DNA of 64,000 bases from Streptomyces sp. TLI_171 (GCF_003610255.1 NZ_RAPS01000001.1:1860001-1924000); one strand, 5' to 3'. Shown: positions 53,777 through 62,669, counted from the stretch's first letter. Translations and numbers: made by a program. The notes: generated by a model from the sequence alone, not told the origin.

Positions 53777-55120
53777 GTGGCGCAGGCCCCCACCGCCCCG
53801 GCCCCCGCCGCCCCGGCCGCCACCCGGCCGATCCGCTGGACCAGGCCCGCCACCTGGCCCCCCGAGGTGCTCGCGCTCGCCGCGTACTGGGTCGCCGGCC
53901 GCGTGCTGATGATCGGCATGATCCGCTCCGGCAGGGCCGAGCAGGCCGTCGAGGTGCACCGCATCTACCACGACTGGTACCGGGTGCTGCGCACCGGCAC
54001 CTTCCCGGTCGACGACGTCACCTGGCAGTACCCGCCCGGCGCGGCGCTGCCGATGCTCGCCCCCGCCGTGCTGCCCTTCCTGACGTACCTCCAGGCCTTC
54101 GTGGTGCTGATGATCGCCACCGACGCGCTGGTGCAGCTCGCCCTGCTCGCGGTCGGGCTCGGCCGGCCGGGCCGCTCCACCGGCGGCGCCTGGCTGTGGG
54201 CGCTCGCCCTGCCGCTGCTGCTGGGCCTGCCGTACGGCCGCTACGACCTGCCGGCCACCGCGCTCGCCGTCGGCGCGCTCCTGCTGGTGCCGGCCCGCCC
54301 GCGACTGGCCGGGACGCTCGCCGGGATCGGCGCGCTGGTCAAGGTCTGGCCCGCGCTCACCGTGCTCGGCACCCCGCGCGGCCGCACCACCCGGCAGGCC
54401 TGGACGGCCACCGCGGCCTCCGCGCTCGCGCTGCTGCTGGTGCTGGCCGCCGTCTTCGACCACGCCTTCGACTTCCTGCACGCCCAGCACGGCCGGGGCG
54501 TCGAGATCGAGTCGCTGGGCGGCAGCGCCCTCCAGGTGGCCCGGCTGTTCGGCTGGCCCGGGCGGGTCGAACAGCACTACGGCTCGCTGGAGTTCCTCGG
54601 CCCGTACGTGCACCGCATCTCGCAGCTGTCGCTGCTGCTGACCGTCGCCGCGTTCGGCTGGCTGCTGCTGTGGCGGCTGCGCGCCCGACGCTGGACGGCC
54701 GCCACCCCGTACGACGCCGCGCTCACCGCCGTCCTGCTGTTCACCCTGACCAGCCGGGTGATCTCGCCGCAGTACCTGGTCTGGCTGATCGGCCTGGCCG
54801 CGGTCTGCCTCACCGTCGAGGGCACCACCCAGCGCCCGATCGCCTACCTGCTGCTGCCCGCGGTCGGCGTCACCACCGTCGACTTCCCGCTGTTCTTCGA
54901 CGCGATGAAGGCCGGCGGCTGGCAGCCCACCGCGGTCATCCTGCTCCGCAACGGGCTGCTGCTGGCCGCCGGCGCCTGGTCCGCCGCCCGGCTGTGGCGG
55001 GCCACCGTCTCCCCGCCGCCCGCCCCGACCCCCGGGCTGCGCCCGGTCGCCGCGAAGCCCGCTGCCCACGACGCCGACGCCGATCCCGACCCGGACCCCG
55101 ATCCGGTCCGGGCCGCCTGA
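53777..55120 (+). CDS. GT87-type membrane glycosyltransferase (DUF2029, mannosyltransferase-like)
   Basis: The 447-residue protein has about ten membrane segments after a 40-residue Ala/Pro-rich cytoplasmic start. The first periplasmic loop, [20 protein letters not shown], ends in [15 protein letters not shown], the family's acidic/Tyr-Pro-Pro motif, and a later loop has [17 protein letters not shown]. These features fit polyprenol-dependent GT-C mannosyltransferases of GT87. The sequence ends in a low-complexity D-A/D-P tail ([14 protein letters not shown]). GTG 53777 follows a perfect AGGAGG. The acceptor may be a cell-envelope glycan or glycolipid. Confidence 0.88.
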   Translation: MAQAPTAPAPAAPAATRPIRWTRPATWPPEVLALAAYWVAGRVLMIGMIRSGRAEQAVEVHRIYHDWYRVLRTGTFPVDDVTWQYPPGAALPMLAPAVLPFLTYLQAFVVLMIATDALVQLALLAVGLGRPGRSTGGAWLWALALPLLLGLPYGRYDLPATALAVGALLLVPARPRLAGTLAGIGALVKVWPALTVLGTPRGRTTRQAWTATAASALALLLVLAAVFDHAFDFLHAQHGRGVEIESLGGSALQVARLFGWPGRVEQHYGSLEFLGPYVHRISQLSLLLTVAAFGWLLLWRLRARRWTAATPYDAALTAVLLFTLTSRVISPQYLVWLIGLAAVCLTVEGTTQRPIAYLLLPAVGVTTVDFPLFFDAMKAGGWQPTAVILLRNGLLLAAGAWSAARLWRATVSPPPAPTPGLRPVAAKPAAHDADADPDPDPDPVRAA

Positions 55121-55153
55121 GCCCGGACCGGCGGCCGCCGTACACTCCGACCC

Positions 55154-55546
55154 ATGGCCGACACCACGCTGGACCGGCTCGCCGCCGGCAAGTACCTGCT
55201 GATCACCAGTTACAAGAAGGACGGCAGCGCCGTTCCCACGCCGGTCTGGGTGGTCCGGGACGGCGACGCCCTCGGCGTGTGGACGGTCGCCGACTCCTGG
55301 AAGGTCAAGCGGATCCGGCGGCGGGCCGAGGTCCTGGCCGGCCCGTGCGACGTCCGGGGCAACCCGACCGGCGAGTCCGTGCCCGCCACCGCGACCCTCG
55401 CCGACGCCGACACCACCGAGCGCTACCGGCAGCTGCTCGCCCGCAAGTACGGCGTCCTCGGCCGGCTCACCCTGCTCGGCAGCCGGCTGCGCCGCGGCCG
55501 CACCGGGACGGTCGGCATCACCGTCCGCCTGGACCCGGCCTCCTGA
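55154..55546 (+). CDS. PPOX-class F420-dependent oxidoreductase
   Basis: The 130-residue split-barrel protein begins [20 protein letters not shown], then [40 protein letters not shown] and [16 protein letters not shown]. The order and the K-R-I-R basic patch are typical of small FDOR-B proteins that bind F420 or FMN through the phosphate. ATG 55154 lies 7 nt after TACACT (55141-55146), a leaderless arrangement. The substrate is unknown. Confidence 0.87.
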   Translation: MADTTLDRLAAGKYLLITSYKKDGSAVPTPVWVVRDGDALGVWTVADSWKVKRIRRRAEVLAGPCDVRGNPTGESVPATATLADADTTERYRQLLARKYGVLGRLTLLGSRLRRGRTGTVGITVRLDPAS

Positions 55547-55553
55547 CGGCGCG

Positions 55554-56351
55554 TCAGGCCTCGTAGGGCAGCAGCTCGGGGCGCTTCGCCGGACGTCCGT
55601 CCCCGGAGGAGCGGCCGCGCAGCCGACGGCCGATCCACGGCCCGACGTGGGTGCCGAGCCAGCGCAGGTCCTCGCGCGCCTTCCGGCCGCGGGTACGGGT
55701 GTCGGGCTCGGCCAGCGGCGCCCGCCAGTCCTCCGCGGACGGGCGGCCCAGCGCCTCCAGCACCGCCATCGCCACCCGGCGGTGGCCCTCCGGCGACAGG
55801 TGCAACCGGTCCTCCGCCCACAGCCGGCGGTCGTCGAACACCGGTGCGGAGAACAGGTCCACCAGCACCGCGCGGCCCGGGTTCTCCCGCACCACGCCCT
55901 CCACGAACGCCTTCATCCGCAGGATGGCCGGCAGCAGCCGGGCACTTCCGGCCATCCGCCGGGTCGGGTCGGTGGAGGTGAACAGCACCACGGTGCGGCC
56001 CTCCGCGACCAGTTCGCGGGCGCACTCGCCGAGCCGCCGCTCGACCTCGGGCACGTCGCAGCCCGGCCGCAGCACGTCGTTCAGGCCGCCCGCCAGCGTC
56101 ACCAGATCGGCGTCCGTCGCCGCCGCCAGGTCCACCTGCTCCGCGCGGATCTGGCCGATCAGCTTCCCGCGCACCGCCAGGTTGGCGTACCGGAACCCGG
56201 GCTGCTCGGCCGCCAGCACACCCGCCACCCGGTCCGCCCAGCCGCGAAACTGCCCGTCCGGCAGCAGCTCGTCGCACATCCCCTCGGTGAACGAGTCCCC
56301 CACCGCCACCATCGCCCGGTACTGCCGCACTCCGCCTCCTGGGTCGCTCAT
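55554..56351 (-). CDS. SGNH/GDSL-type hydrolase
   Basis: The 265-residue protein has the nucleophile block [20 protein letters not shown] (Ser near residue 21), the oxyanion Gly/Asn in [10 protein letters not shown] and the C-terminal Asp-His dyad in [21 protein letters not shown] basic tail ([20 protein letters not shown]) extends beyond the catalytic core. There is no signal peptide, so it is probably cytosolic. ATG 56351 lies 7 nt after a minus-strand TAGGGT and is probably leaderless; a start 9 bases earlier is possible. It likely cleaves an ester of a lipid or modified sugar. Confidence 0.88.
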   Translation of the reverse strand: MSDPGGGVRQYRAMVAVGDSFTEGMCDELLPDGQFRGWADRVAGVLAAEQPGFRYANLAVRGKLIGQIRAEQVDLAAATDADLVTLAGGLNDVLRPGCDVPEVERRLGECARELVAEGRTVVLFTSTDPTRRMAGSARLLPAILRMKAFVEGVVRENPGRAVLVDLFSAPVFDDRRLWAEDRLHLSPEGHRRVAMAVLEALGRPSAEDWRAPLAEPDTRTRGRKAREDLRWLGTHVGPWIGRRLRGRSSGDGRPAKRPELLPYEA

Positions 56352-56382
56352 CCGCCCCACCCTACCGAGGCGGTGCGCGGCC

Positions 56383-57630
56383 TCAGCCGGCCGAGCTCCC
56401 CGGTCTGGGGACCACGGCCAGCTCCGCCGGGCCGTTGATGATCATGGTGGGCAGCCGGGGCGGGGCCGTGCCGGGCCGTGCCAGGGCCAGCTCCGGCAGC
56501 TGCCCGAACAGGGTGGTCAACGCGATGTCCGCCTCCAGCCGGGCGAGCGGTGCGCCGACGCAGAAGTGCGGGCCGTAGCCGAACGCCAGGTGGGACTTGT
56601 CGGCGCGGGTCGGGTCGAACTGGTCCGGGCGGTCCGGGTGCGCCTCCGGGTCCCGGCCGGCCGCGGCGAAGCCGATGACGATCGGGTCGCCCTTGCCGAT
56701 CACCACGCCCTCGCCGAGGTCGATGTCCTCGATCGCGTACCGCATCGGGACGTGCATCACGGGACCTTCCACCCGCAGCGTCTCCTCCACCACGTCCGCC
56801 CAGCCGATCGTCCCCGCCCGGACCCGGGCCAGCTGCTCGGGGTGGGTGAGCAGCGCCAGCACCGCGCTGGTGATCAGGTTGACGGCGGTCTCGAAGCCGC
56901 CCGTGATCATCGTGAACAGCGTGCCGGTCAGCTCCGGGTCGGCGAGCGGCTGCTCGCCCGGCCGGTCCGACAGCAGCAGATCACTCGTCAGATCGGCCGC
57001 CGGGTGCGCCCGCTTGTGGGCCAGCAGGGCTCCCAGCCGCTGGTCCAGGTCCCGCTGGGCGGCCAGCGCGCGCTCCTCGTCCAGCGAGGAGTCGAGCACC
57101 TGGTCGATCACGTCGCAGAGCGCGACGCGCATGCCGTCCGGCACGCCGAACAGGTCGCAGATCACCGTCAGCGTGAGCGGCCGCGACAGCGCCGTCCGCA
57201 GGTCCACGCTCTCCCCGGGCGCCAGCGCGCCGAGCGCCGCCACCAGCCGGTCCGCGGTCGCCTGCACCAGCGGCCGCATCGACTCCACCCGCCGCGGCAG
57301 GAAGGTCGGCGCGATCCGGCCGCGGGCCCTGCGGTGCTCGGCGCCGTAGGCGTTCACGAAACTGTCCTGGAAGGTGACCGGCCCCAGCACCCAGCCCTCC
57401 GGCACGTCCGCCGCGCCGGGCCAGTGCCGCCGGTGGTCCCGCGACACCCGCGGATCCGTGGTCAGTGCCTGGATCACCGCCCGCCTGGTCACCGACCAGG
57501 CGCGCACGCCGCCGGGCAACTCCACCAGCACCGCGGGCCCCTGGGCCCGCAGCCGGGCGGCCTCCTCGTGCAGCGCACTTCCGGTCGGATCGAGAAACGG
57601 ACACCTGGACTCGGACGAGGACGACGGCAC
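56383..57630 (-). CDS. Cytochrome P450
   Basis: The 415-residue soluble P450 shows the I-helix GGFETAVNLI (acid-alcohol pair Glu-Thr), the K-helix EETLR, and the heme loop FGYGPHFCVGAPLARLEADI with the axial Cys near residue 357. The Cys-Val-Gly-Ala spacing and overall length match the CYP107-type enzymes of Streptomyces. GTG 57630 follows GAGGGGAG. No ferredoxin or ferredoxin reductase gene is adjacent, so electrons must come from elsewhere. The substrate cannot be inferred; there is no biosynthetic cluster around it. Confidence 0.92.
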   Translation of the reverse strand: MPSSSSESRCPFLDPTGSALHEEAARLRAQGPAVLVELPGGVRAWSVTRRAVIQALTTDPRVSRDHRRHWPGAADVPEGWVLGPVTFQDSFVNAYGAEHRRARGRIAPTFLPRRVESMRPLVQATADRLVAALGALAPGESVDLRTALSRPLTLTVICDLFGVPDGMRVALCDVIDQVLDSSLDEERALAAQRDLDQRLGALLAHKRAHPAADLTSDLLLSDRPGEQPLADPELTGTLFTMITGGFETAVNLITSAVLALLTHPEQLARVRAGTIGWADVVEETLRVEGPVMHVPMRYAIEDIDLGEGVVIGKGDPIVIGFAAAGRDPEAHPDRPDQFDPTRADKSHLAFGYGPHFCVGAPLARLEADIALTTLFGQLPELALARPGTAPPRLPTMIINGPAELAVVPRPGSSAG

Positions 57631-57805
57631 GGCGATGCTCCCCTCACCTCCACCCGGGCCGCCACTTCCACCCGGCGGCCCGCCGACTGCACGGCGCAGT
57701 CACATCATGGAGCCCGCCCGGCCCACCCGAAAGCCTCGGCGGCGCATTGTCCGGAACCCGCCCCCTCGGTCAACTCTTCTTGCTCATAACACAATTGATG
57801 CCCCA

Positions 57806-58741
57806 TCAGGCCGTCTCACCGCTCGCCACGGCTACGCCCCCGCGCGAGCTCGTCGCCGCCGCCGGGAACCGCGGGCCCGCCACCACGTACCCCGCGTCCG
57901 GGACCTCCGGCTTCAGCAGCGCCATCCGCTGCAGGTACCGCAGGTCCTCGGCGGCCGCCTCCTGATCGATCCCCTCGGCCCGCGCGTACCGTCCGAGCCG
58001 CACCCGCCCCGCCCACGCCACCTCGAACAGCGCCGCCGCCTGCCGCTCGCTGAACTCCAGCGGGCCGGCGACCTCGGCCAGCGCCTCCCAGCACCGGCCC
58101 GCCCGGCCCAGCCGACGCCTCACCTCCGCCAACCGGCTCAGGCAGTCGAGGACCGCGGACTGCAACGGCTCGGCCGACCGCCACGCGTCGTACCAGCCGA
58201 ACGCCACCGGGAGTCCGACCCCGCGCGCCAGTACCAGCGTCCGCAGCAGCTCCGCCACCTGCGCCCCGGCGGCCGGCCACGGACCGAGCTCGGTCAGCGC
58301 GCGCTCCGCCGTCACCGCCCTGGCCAGCGGGTGCGCGTCCGGGTCCGGCTCGTTCAGCCACGCCACCAGCTCGCCCAGCCCCGCGGTGCTCCCGGACTCC
58401 CCCGTCAGCACCCGGTGCAACTCGTCCAGCAGCCCGGCGCCGTACCGGAACCCGCCGTCCCCGTCGAGCTCCTGAAGGCGGATCAGCGCCCGCCCGAACG
58501 CCACGTCCCGTTCCTCGAACCCGGCCACGGCCACCCCGTCGAGCACGTCCCCCACCGCGGCCCCCTCGAGCCGCCGCCCGCCGCGCAGCGCGGCCGCCTC
58601 CGCGACCGCCTCCGCCCGGACCCGCTCCACCGCCCGCCCCGGCAGCCCCGCCGCACTCCGCCGAAGCTCCGCCACCACCCCGTCCAACTGCGCCAACCAC
58701 GCCCCCACCACCCCGGACGCCCGCGGAATCTCCCAGCCCAT
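57806..58741 (-). CDS. Fic-like protein with a degenerate catalytic loop
   Basis: The 311-residue protein has the layout of Fic-family proteins: an N-terminal helix (ELRRSAAGLPGRAVERVRAE), the region YGAGLLDELHRVLTGESG, LGELVAWLNEPDPDAHPLAR, and a C-terminal winged-helix-like part (GRYARAEGIDQEAAAEDLRY, then LQRMALL). Where the Fic motif H-P-F-x-D/E-G-N-G-R-x-x-R should follow, it reads GPWPAAGAQVAELLR, so the catalytic His, Asn and Arg are lost. It should therefore be unable to transfer AMP, although it could bind partners or nucleotides. ATG 58741. It is on the same strand as the P450 gene but separated by 175 bp containing an AT-rich promoter-like stretch. Confidence 0.65.
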   Translation of the reverse strand: MGWEIPRASGVVGAWLAQLDGVVAELRRSAAGLPGRAVERVRAEAVAEAAALRGGRRLEGAAVGDVLDGVAVAGFEERDVAFGRALIRLQELDGDGGFRYGAGLLDELHRVLTGESGSTAGLGELVAWLNEPDPDAHPLARAVTAERALTELGPWPAAGAQVAELLRTLVLARGVGLPVAFGWYDAWRSAEPLQSAVLDCLSRLAEVRRRLGRAGRCWEALAEVAGPLEFSERQAAALFEVAWAGRVRLGRYARAEGIDQEAAAEDLRYLQRMALLKPEVPDAGYVVAGPRFPAAATSSRGGVAVASGETA

Positions 58742-58796
58742 GCGCCCATCATCCCCGCCCCCGCCGGGCCCCCCGCAAGGGGCCGGCGCGGGTGGG

Positions 58797-59597
58797 TCAG
58801 GCGGAGGTGAGGGCCACGGAGGCTTCTGGGGTGTGGAGTTGGAAGGTGAGGGATTCCTGGAGGTAGAGGTGGACGGTGGCGTCGTCGTGGGAGAGGTAGC
58901 CGATGGAGAGGTCTTCGCCGAGGTGGAGTTCGAAGTCGCCGCCACGGGCGGAGAGCAGGACGGCGCCCTCCACGGCGGGGGCCCAGATGATCTCGCCGTC
59001 GAGCAGGCGGGCGAGGTGGTTGTGGACGGGATAGCCGTGGTCGGAGGTCTCGTTGACGGCGGTGAAGGTGTCGGCGCCGAGCAGGAGGGAGTAGGGGCCG
59101 CCGACGCCGGCCAGGCGCAGCGCGGTGAGGGCGCGGCTGACGGCGTTGGGGTATTCGCGGACGTCGGCGGGGAGGGCGACGGGGTGGTTGCTGGAGCCGT
59201 CGCGGATGCCGGTGATGCCGGCGGCGGTGTAGCCGTCGAAGATGGCGCGGTCCTCGGCGAGGGCGATGGTGCGGGCGGCGTCCTTGACCGGGTCCCAGTC
59301 GGAGTCCTTGGAGCCGCGCTCGACGTCGTCGACGGCGGCCCGGGTGACGGTGAACGGGACGCGCAGTTCGACCACCGGCCGGCATTCGCGGGCGCGGGCC
59401 CGGATGCCGTTGCCGGGGGCGGCGATGTCGCTGAGGTGCCCGGTGCCGACGGCGGCGAGCTCGGGTCCGTCGGGGCCGTGCAGGTCGACGACGCGGCGTC
59501 CGGCGACGTGCAGCTTGAAGGTGCGCCGGGCCTCCTCCTCGATCTCGGCCCAGGCCGCCACGGAGACGGGCGCCAGTTCGCGGTGCAGGTTGTTCAT
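58797..59597 (-). CDS. Family 1 encapsulin shell protein
   Basis: The 266-residue HK97-fold protein is the encapsulin nanocompartment subunit, expected as 60 copies in a T=1 shell. It starts MNNLHRELAPVSVAAWAEIE, then ARRTFKLHVAGRRVVDLHGP, and contains AIFDGYTAAGITGIRDGSSN and the C-terminal AVLLSARGGDFELHLGEDLS and HLYLQESLTFQL. Length equals that of T. maritima and mycobacterial encapsulins. Its ATG overlaps the DyP stop by 4 nt, so shell and cargo are translationally coupled. The N-terminal helix region would line the inside and bind the cargo tail. Confidence 0.95.
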   Translation of the reverse strand: MNNLHRELAPVSVAAWAEIEEEARRTFKLHVAGRRVVDLHGPDGPELAAVGTGHLSDIAAPGNGIRARARECRPVVELRVPFTVTRAAVDDVERGSKDSDWDPVKDAARTIALAEDRAIFDGYTAAGITGIRDGSSNHPVALPADVREYPNAVSRALTALRLAGVGGPYSLLLGADTFTAVNETSDHGYPVHNHLARLLDGEIIWAPAVEGAVLLSARGGDFELHLGEDLSIGYLSHDDATVHLYLQESLTFQLHTPEASVALTSA

Positions 59598-60613
59598 GGT
59601 GCGGTGCTCCTCTTCAAGCTGCCGATGTGGAGGCTGCCGTCGCGCAGCGGCAGCGGCGTTGACGGGGCGTCGGCGGCCTGGCCGGGGGCGGGCGGCGGGT
59701 CGTTCAGGAAGTCCGCGCTGGGGACGTGGAAGAAGGTGCCGGTGACGGCGGTGGAGAAGTCCAGCAGCCGGTCGTGGGCGGCGGGGCCGCGGCCGAGGAA
59801 CATGTTGCGGAGCATCTCCTCGGTGACCCACGGGTCGCGGGCGTAGCCGATGAAGTAGGTGCCGCACTCGCCGCCCTCGGCGAAGGAGCCGAAGGGCATG
59901 TTGAGCCGCCAGATGTCGCGGTCCTCGCCGTCGGGGCCGGTGACGGTGTTCAGCGCGACGTGCGAGTCGGCGGGCTTGGCGGCGTCGTCGAGTTCGACGT
60001 TGTCGAGCTTGGTGCGGCCGATGATCAGTTCCTGGCGTTCGGTGCTGAGGCCGTGCCAACCGGCCATGTCGTGCAGGTACTTCTGCACGATGACGTAGGA
60101 GCCGCCGGCGAAGTCCGGGTCCTCCTCGCCGATCAGCACGGCGTCGGCGGCGTCCTGGCCGACCGGGTTCTCGGTGCCGTCGACGAAGCCGATCAGGTCG
60201 CGGCAGTCGAAGTACCGGAAGCCGTGGGTCTCGTCGAGCACGGTGACGCTGTCGCCGAGCCGCCGGCTGAGCAGGGTGGCGATCTCGAAGCACAGGTCCA
60301 TGCGTTCGGCGCGGACGTGCACCAGCAGGTCGCCGGGGGTGGCGGGGGCGAGGTGCCGGGGGCCGGCGAGTTCGACGAAGGGGTGCAGCCCGGCGGGTCG
60401 GGGGCCGGCGAACAGGCGGTCCCAGGCGTCGGAGCCGATGCCGAGGACCAGGCTGACCCGTTCGTGCGGGGCGCGGGTGCTGACGGTGCGGGCGAGTCCG
60501 CCGAGGTCCGGAAGCAGGTCGCGGACGGTCTGCTCGCCGCCGTCCTCGATCCCGAGCACCAGGAACACGGCGGCCCCGGTCAGCGTGGAGAGGACCGGTT
60601 GGGGCTGCGGCAT
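59594..60613 (-). CDS. DyP-type peroxidase, encapsulin cargo
   Basis: The 339-residue heme peroxidase shows the DyP motif GFVDGTENP (catalytic Asp, about residue 146), the proximal heme His in PADSHVALN with an Arg close to it (GRTKLDNVEL), and FIGYARDPWVTEEMLRNMFL. After the folded domain comes a Pro/Ala-rich linker and a tail DGSLHIGSLKRS, which matches the cargo-loading peptide D-G-S-L-x-I-G-S-L-K of encapsulated DyPs in Mycobacterium and Rhodococcus. ATG 60613. It is the first gene of the DyP-encapsulin pair, about 100 nt downstream of a MarR gene on the same strand. Confidence 0.95.
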   Translation of the reverse strand: MPQPQPVLSTLTGAAVFLVLGIEDGGEQTVRDLLPDLGGLARTVSTRAPHERVSLVLGIGSDAWDRLFAGPRPAGLHPFVELAGPRHLAPATPGDLLVHVRAERMDLCFEIATLLSRRLGDSVTVLDETHGFRYFDCRDLIGFVDGTENPVGQDAADAVLIGEEDPDFAGGSYVIVQKYLHDMAGWHGLSTERQELIIGRTKLDNVELDDAAKPADSHVALNTVTGPDGEDRDIWRLNMPFGSFAEGGECGTYFIGYARDPWVTEEMLRNMFLGRGPAAHDRLLDFSTAVTGTFFHVPSADFLNDPPPAPGQAADAPSTPLPLRDGSLHIGSLKRSTAP

Positions 60614-60714
60614 GGCGGATGCTCCCAGGGTGCTGCCGGGTGGTGCGGACGCCCGCCGACCATACCCGGCAAAAGGTTCGAGATTCCGCCATAGCGCCCG
60701 AATCGGGCGTGTCC

Positions 60715-61206
60715 TCAGCCCCGGTTGCCGCGCCGGTCCTGCCGCAGGTCCGCGAGCTGCTCGGTCATCAGGGTCAGGAACCGCCGCACGGTGGCGAGTT
60801 CCTCCGCCCGGAACTCGGCGCGCACCCGGTCGGTGCGGTCCGCGACGGGCGCGAACCAGTCGCCCGCGATCCGGGCCGCGTCGGGGTGGTAGTGCACGTG
60901 CACCTGGCGTCGGTCGGCGGCGTCCCGGGTTCGGTGCACGTGGCCGGCCCGCTCCAGGCGGTCCAGCACGGCGGTCACCGCGCCGGAGGTGAGGCCGAGT
61001 TCGGCGCGCAGCTGCCCCGGGGTGATGCCGGGCGGGTCGGCGGCCCGCAGCACGGCCAGCAGTGCCTGCACGTCGGTGGCGTGCAGACCGGAGGCGGCCG
61101 CGAAGTCGTGCCCGAGCAGGTTCATCTCGGACGCCAGCCCCTGCAGCAGCCGTCCGAACTCCCGGCTGCCGGCCTCCCGCTGCCCCACCGGCCGCTCCTC
61201 ACCCAC
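60715..61206 (-). CDS. MarR-family regulator
   Basis: The 163-residue protein has the MarR winged helix: FAAASGLHATDVQALLAVLR, GITPGQLRAELGLTSGAVTA, VLDRLERAGHVHRTRDAADR and RRQVHVHYHPDAA at the wing. GTG 61206 is 6 nt after the CarH-like stop. It is upstream of the DyP gene in the same direction, so it could be co-transcribed with both neighbours or regulate DyP-encapsulin through the 101-bp gap between them. No redox-cysteine pair is visible. Confidence 0.9.
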   Translation of the reverse strand: MGEERPVGQREAGSREFGRLLQGLASEMNLLGHDFAAASGLHATDVQALLAVLRAADPPGITPGQLRAELGLTSGAVTAVLDRLERAGHVHRTRDAADRRQVHVHYHPDAARIAGDWFAPVADRTDRVRAEFRAEELATVRRFLTLMTEQLADLRQDRRGNRG

Positions 61207-61212
61207 GCACGA

Positions 61213-62145
61213 TCACCACGTCCGCGACCCTAGCGCGCCGGCCAGCAGGGCGAGCGCGCCCGGCAGGTCCCGGGGCATCAGCGCGTCGGGCGGCCGGGTG
61301 GCTGCCGTCCAGCCGGGTCCGGCGGTGAGCAGCGCGGGGCGGGTGCGGGCGCCACGGCCGCCCCTGGCGGCGGCGGGCACGGCCCGGGCGGGCGCCGGGT
61401 CGGCGGTGGCGCGGGTCTGCGACCAGAGCAGCACCGCGGCGGGGCCGGTCCGGCGGACCGCGCCGGCGAGCGCGTCGGCGGGCAGCGCCGGGCCGAACAT
61501 CCGGTACGGCAGCCCGAGTTCGGCGAGCGCGGCGGCGACGGCCTCCAGCGGCAGGGTGTGCTGTTCGCCGGGCATCGCGGCCAGCAGCACCGGCGGTCCG
61601 GCCGCCGGGGGCGCGGAGCCCGGGCCGGCCCCGGGTTCGGCGACCCGGCGCAGCGCGCCGGACACGTGCCAGGACAGCAGGTGCTCGACCTCGACGTACC
61701 GTTCGCCGCCGCCGGCGGCCCAGCGCCGTCCGGCGGCCCGCAGCGCGGGGGCCATCAGGTCGGTCCAGGCGGCGACCGCGCCGAACCGCTCGACCCCGTC
61801 GCGCAGGATCCGGGCGACCTCGGGCCCGTCCAGCCGCCGGGCGGCGCGGGCCAGCCCGCGCACCTCGGGCCGCACCGCCGGGGCCTGCGCCGCGACCGTC
61901 GACGCGGCCCCGGCCGCCGCGCCGGACCGGGCCAGCCGGGCCGCCTCCGCGGGTGACACCCCGCGCGCGGTGAGGCGGCACATCGCCTCCAGCACGGCCA
62001 CGTCGGGCTCCGCCCAGAGGCGGTGGCGCCCCGCCTCCCGTTCGGCCGGGCCGATGCCGTAGCGGCGTTCCCAGGAACGGACGGTGGTCGGCGACACCCC
62101 GAGCCGCCGGGCCACCGCCCCGGTGCTCAGCGCTGGCTCTGGCAT
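61213..62145 (-). CDS. CarH/LitR-type MerR regulator with B12-binding domain
   Basis: The 310-residue protein joins a MerR winged helix (LSTGAVARRLGVSPTTVRSW, then ERRYGIGPAEREAG) to a cobalamin-binding domain. Sensor features are RYVEVEHLLSWHVSGALRRV, whose Glu-His pair belongs to the W-x9-EH signature of light-sensing CarH/LitR, and PGEQHTLPLEAVAAALAELG, with the lower-ligand His of E-x-H. Two deviations are noted: the Trp to Glu-His spacing looks like 11 rather than 9, and the Gly after the His is replaced by Pro. ATG 62145 lies 6 nt after TAGGTT (62152-62157), a leaderless start. It may be a light or B12 sensor of the MarR/DyP/encapsulin neighbourhood. Confidence 0.85.
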   Translation of the reverse strand: MPEPALSTGAVARRLGVSPTTVRSWERRYGIGPAEREAGRHRLWAEPDVAVLEAMCRLTARGVSPAEAARLARSGAAAGAASTVAAQAPAVRPEVRGLARAARRLDGPEVARILRDGVERFGAVAAWTDLMAPALRAAGRRWAAGGGERYVEVEHLLSWHVSGALRRVAEPGAGPGSAPPAAGPPVLLAAMPGEQHTLPLEAVAAALAELGLPYRMFGPALPADALAGAVRRTGPAAVLLWSQTRATADPAPARAVPAAARGGRGARTRPALLTAGPGWTAATRPPDALMPRDLPGALALLAGALGSRTW

Positions 62146-62149
62146 CCCG

Positions 62150-62242
62150 TCAACCTACCGCCCCGGGTCGGCGCGGCGGGGCCGCGGGCGTCTGCTCGAC
62201 CAGGGTGGCGGTGGCCCGGTCGAGGAACTCGCAGAACCGGCG
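62150..62242 (-). pseudogene. 3' gene fragment, possibly a regulator
   Basis: A minus-strand coding-like segment reads RRFCEFLDRATATLVEQTPA and ends at TGA 62150-62152, four bases before the CarH-like start. No start, helix-turn-helix or ribosome binding site precedes it. The ending resembles C-terminal helices of small regulators, but I cannot name the family. Its upstream side meets the 5' side of a plus-strand MDR fragment at about 62242, so both genes lack their beginnings. Confidence 0.4.
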
Positions 62243-62644
62243 GTGGTGACCCGGGCGGAGTTCCCGGCCGCGTTCGGCGAGCAGCGCTTCGACGTGATCC
62301 TCGACCCGGTCGGCGGCCCGACCCGGCGCGCCAACCTGGCGCTGCTGGCGCCGCACGGCCGGCTGGCGGTCTACGGCAACCTCGCGAGCTTCGAGCCGGT
62401 CGAGGTCTCGGCGAACGAGCTGCTGACGCACGGTCAGTCCCTGCTGACCTACAACAGCAACCTGCTGAGCCGCACCGACCCCGACCGGCTGGCCGCCCGC
62501 GCGGCCCGCGCGCTGGCGCTGGTGGCCGACGGCTCGGTGCGGGTCGACGTCACCGCCGAGCACCCGCTCGCCGCGGCGGCGGAGGCGGTCGACCGGCTGG
62601 CGGCCGGGGCCACCCTGGGCAAGAGCGTGCTGCGGATCCGGTGA
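62243..62644 (+). pseudogene. 3' half of an MDR (zinc-binding dehydrogenase-like) gene
   Basis: About 133 codons encode the Rossmann half and C-terminus of an MDR oxidoreductase: RAEFPAAFGEQRFDVILDPV, GGPTRRANLALLAPHGRLAV, YGNLASFEPVEVSANELL, TYNSNLLSRTDPDRLAARAA and LAAAAEAVDRLAAGATLGKS. The GroES-like N-terminal half, the G-x-G-x-x-G motif and a start codon are missing. Preservation of the remainder, with no stop or frameshift, suggests the truncation is recent. It ends 53 nt before the MMPL start. Confidence 0.75.
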
Positions 62645-62669
62645 GAAAAATCCTCTCGATCACAAAGTC

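Noticed and set aside
53528..55069. Upstream extension of Tex through the glycosyltransferase gene region
   Set aside because: It is antisense to the GT87-type gene; Tex homologues begin close to 53527.
56383..57630. Biosynthetic gene cluster around the P450
   Set aside because: No synthase, tailoring set, ferredoxin or resistance gene is adjacent; neighbours are unrelated single genes.
58797..60613. Prophage capsid reading of the HK97-fold gene
   Set aside because: No portal, protease, terminase or tail gene is near, and the DyP cargo with its loading tail identifies an encapsulin.
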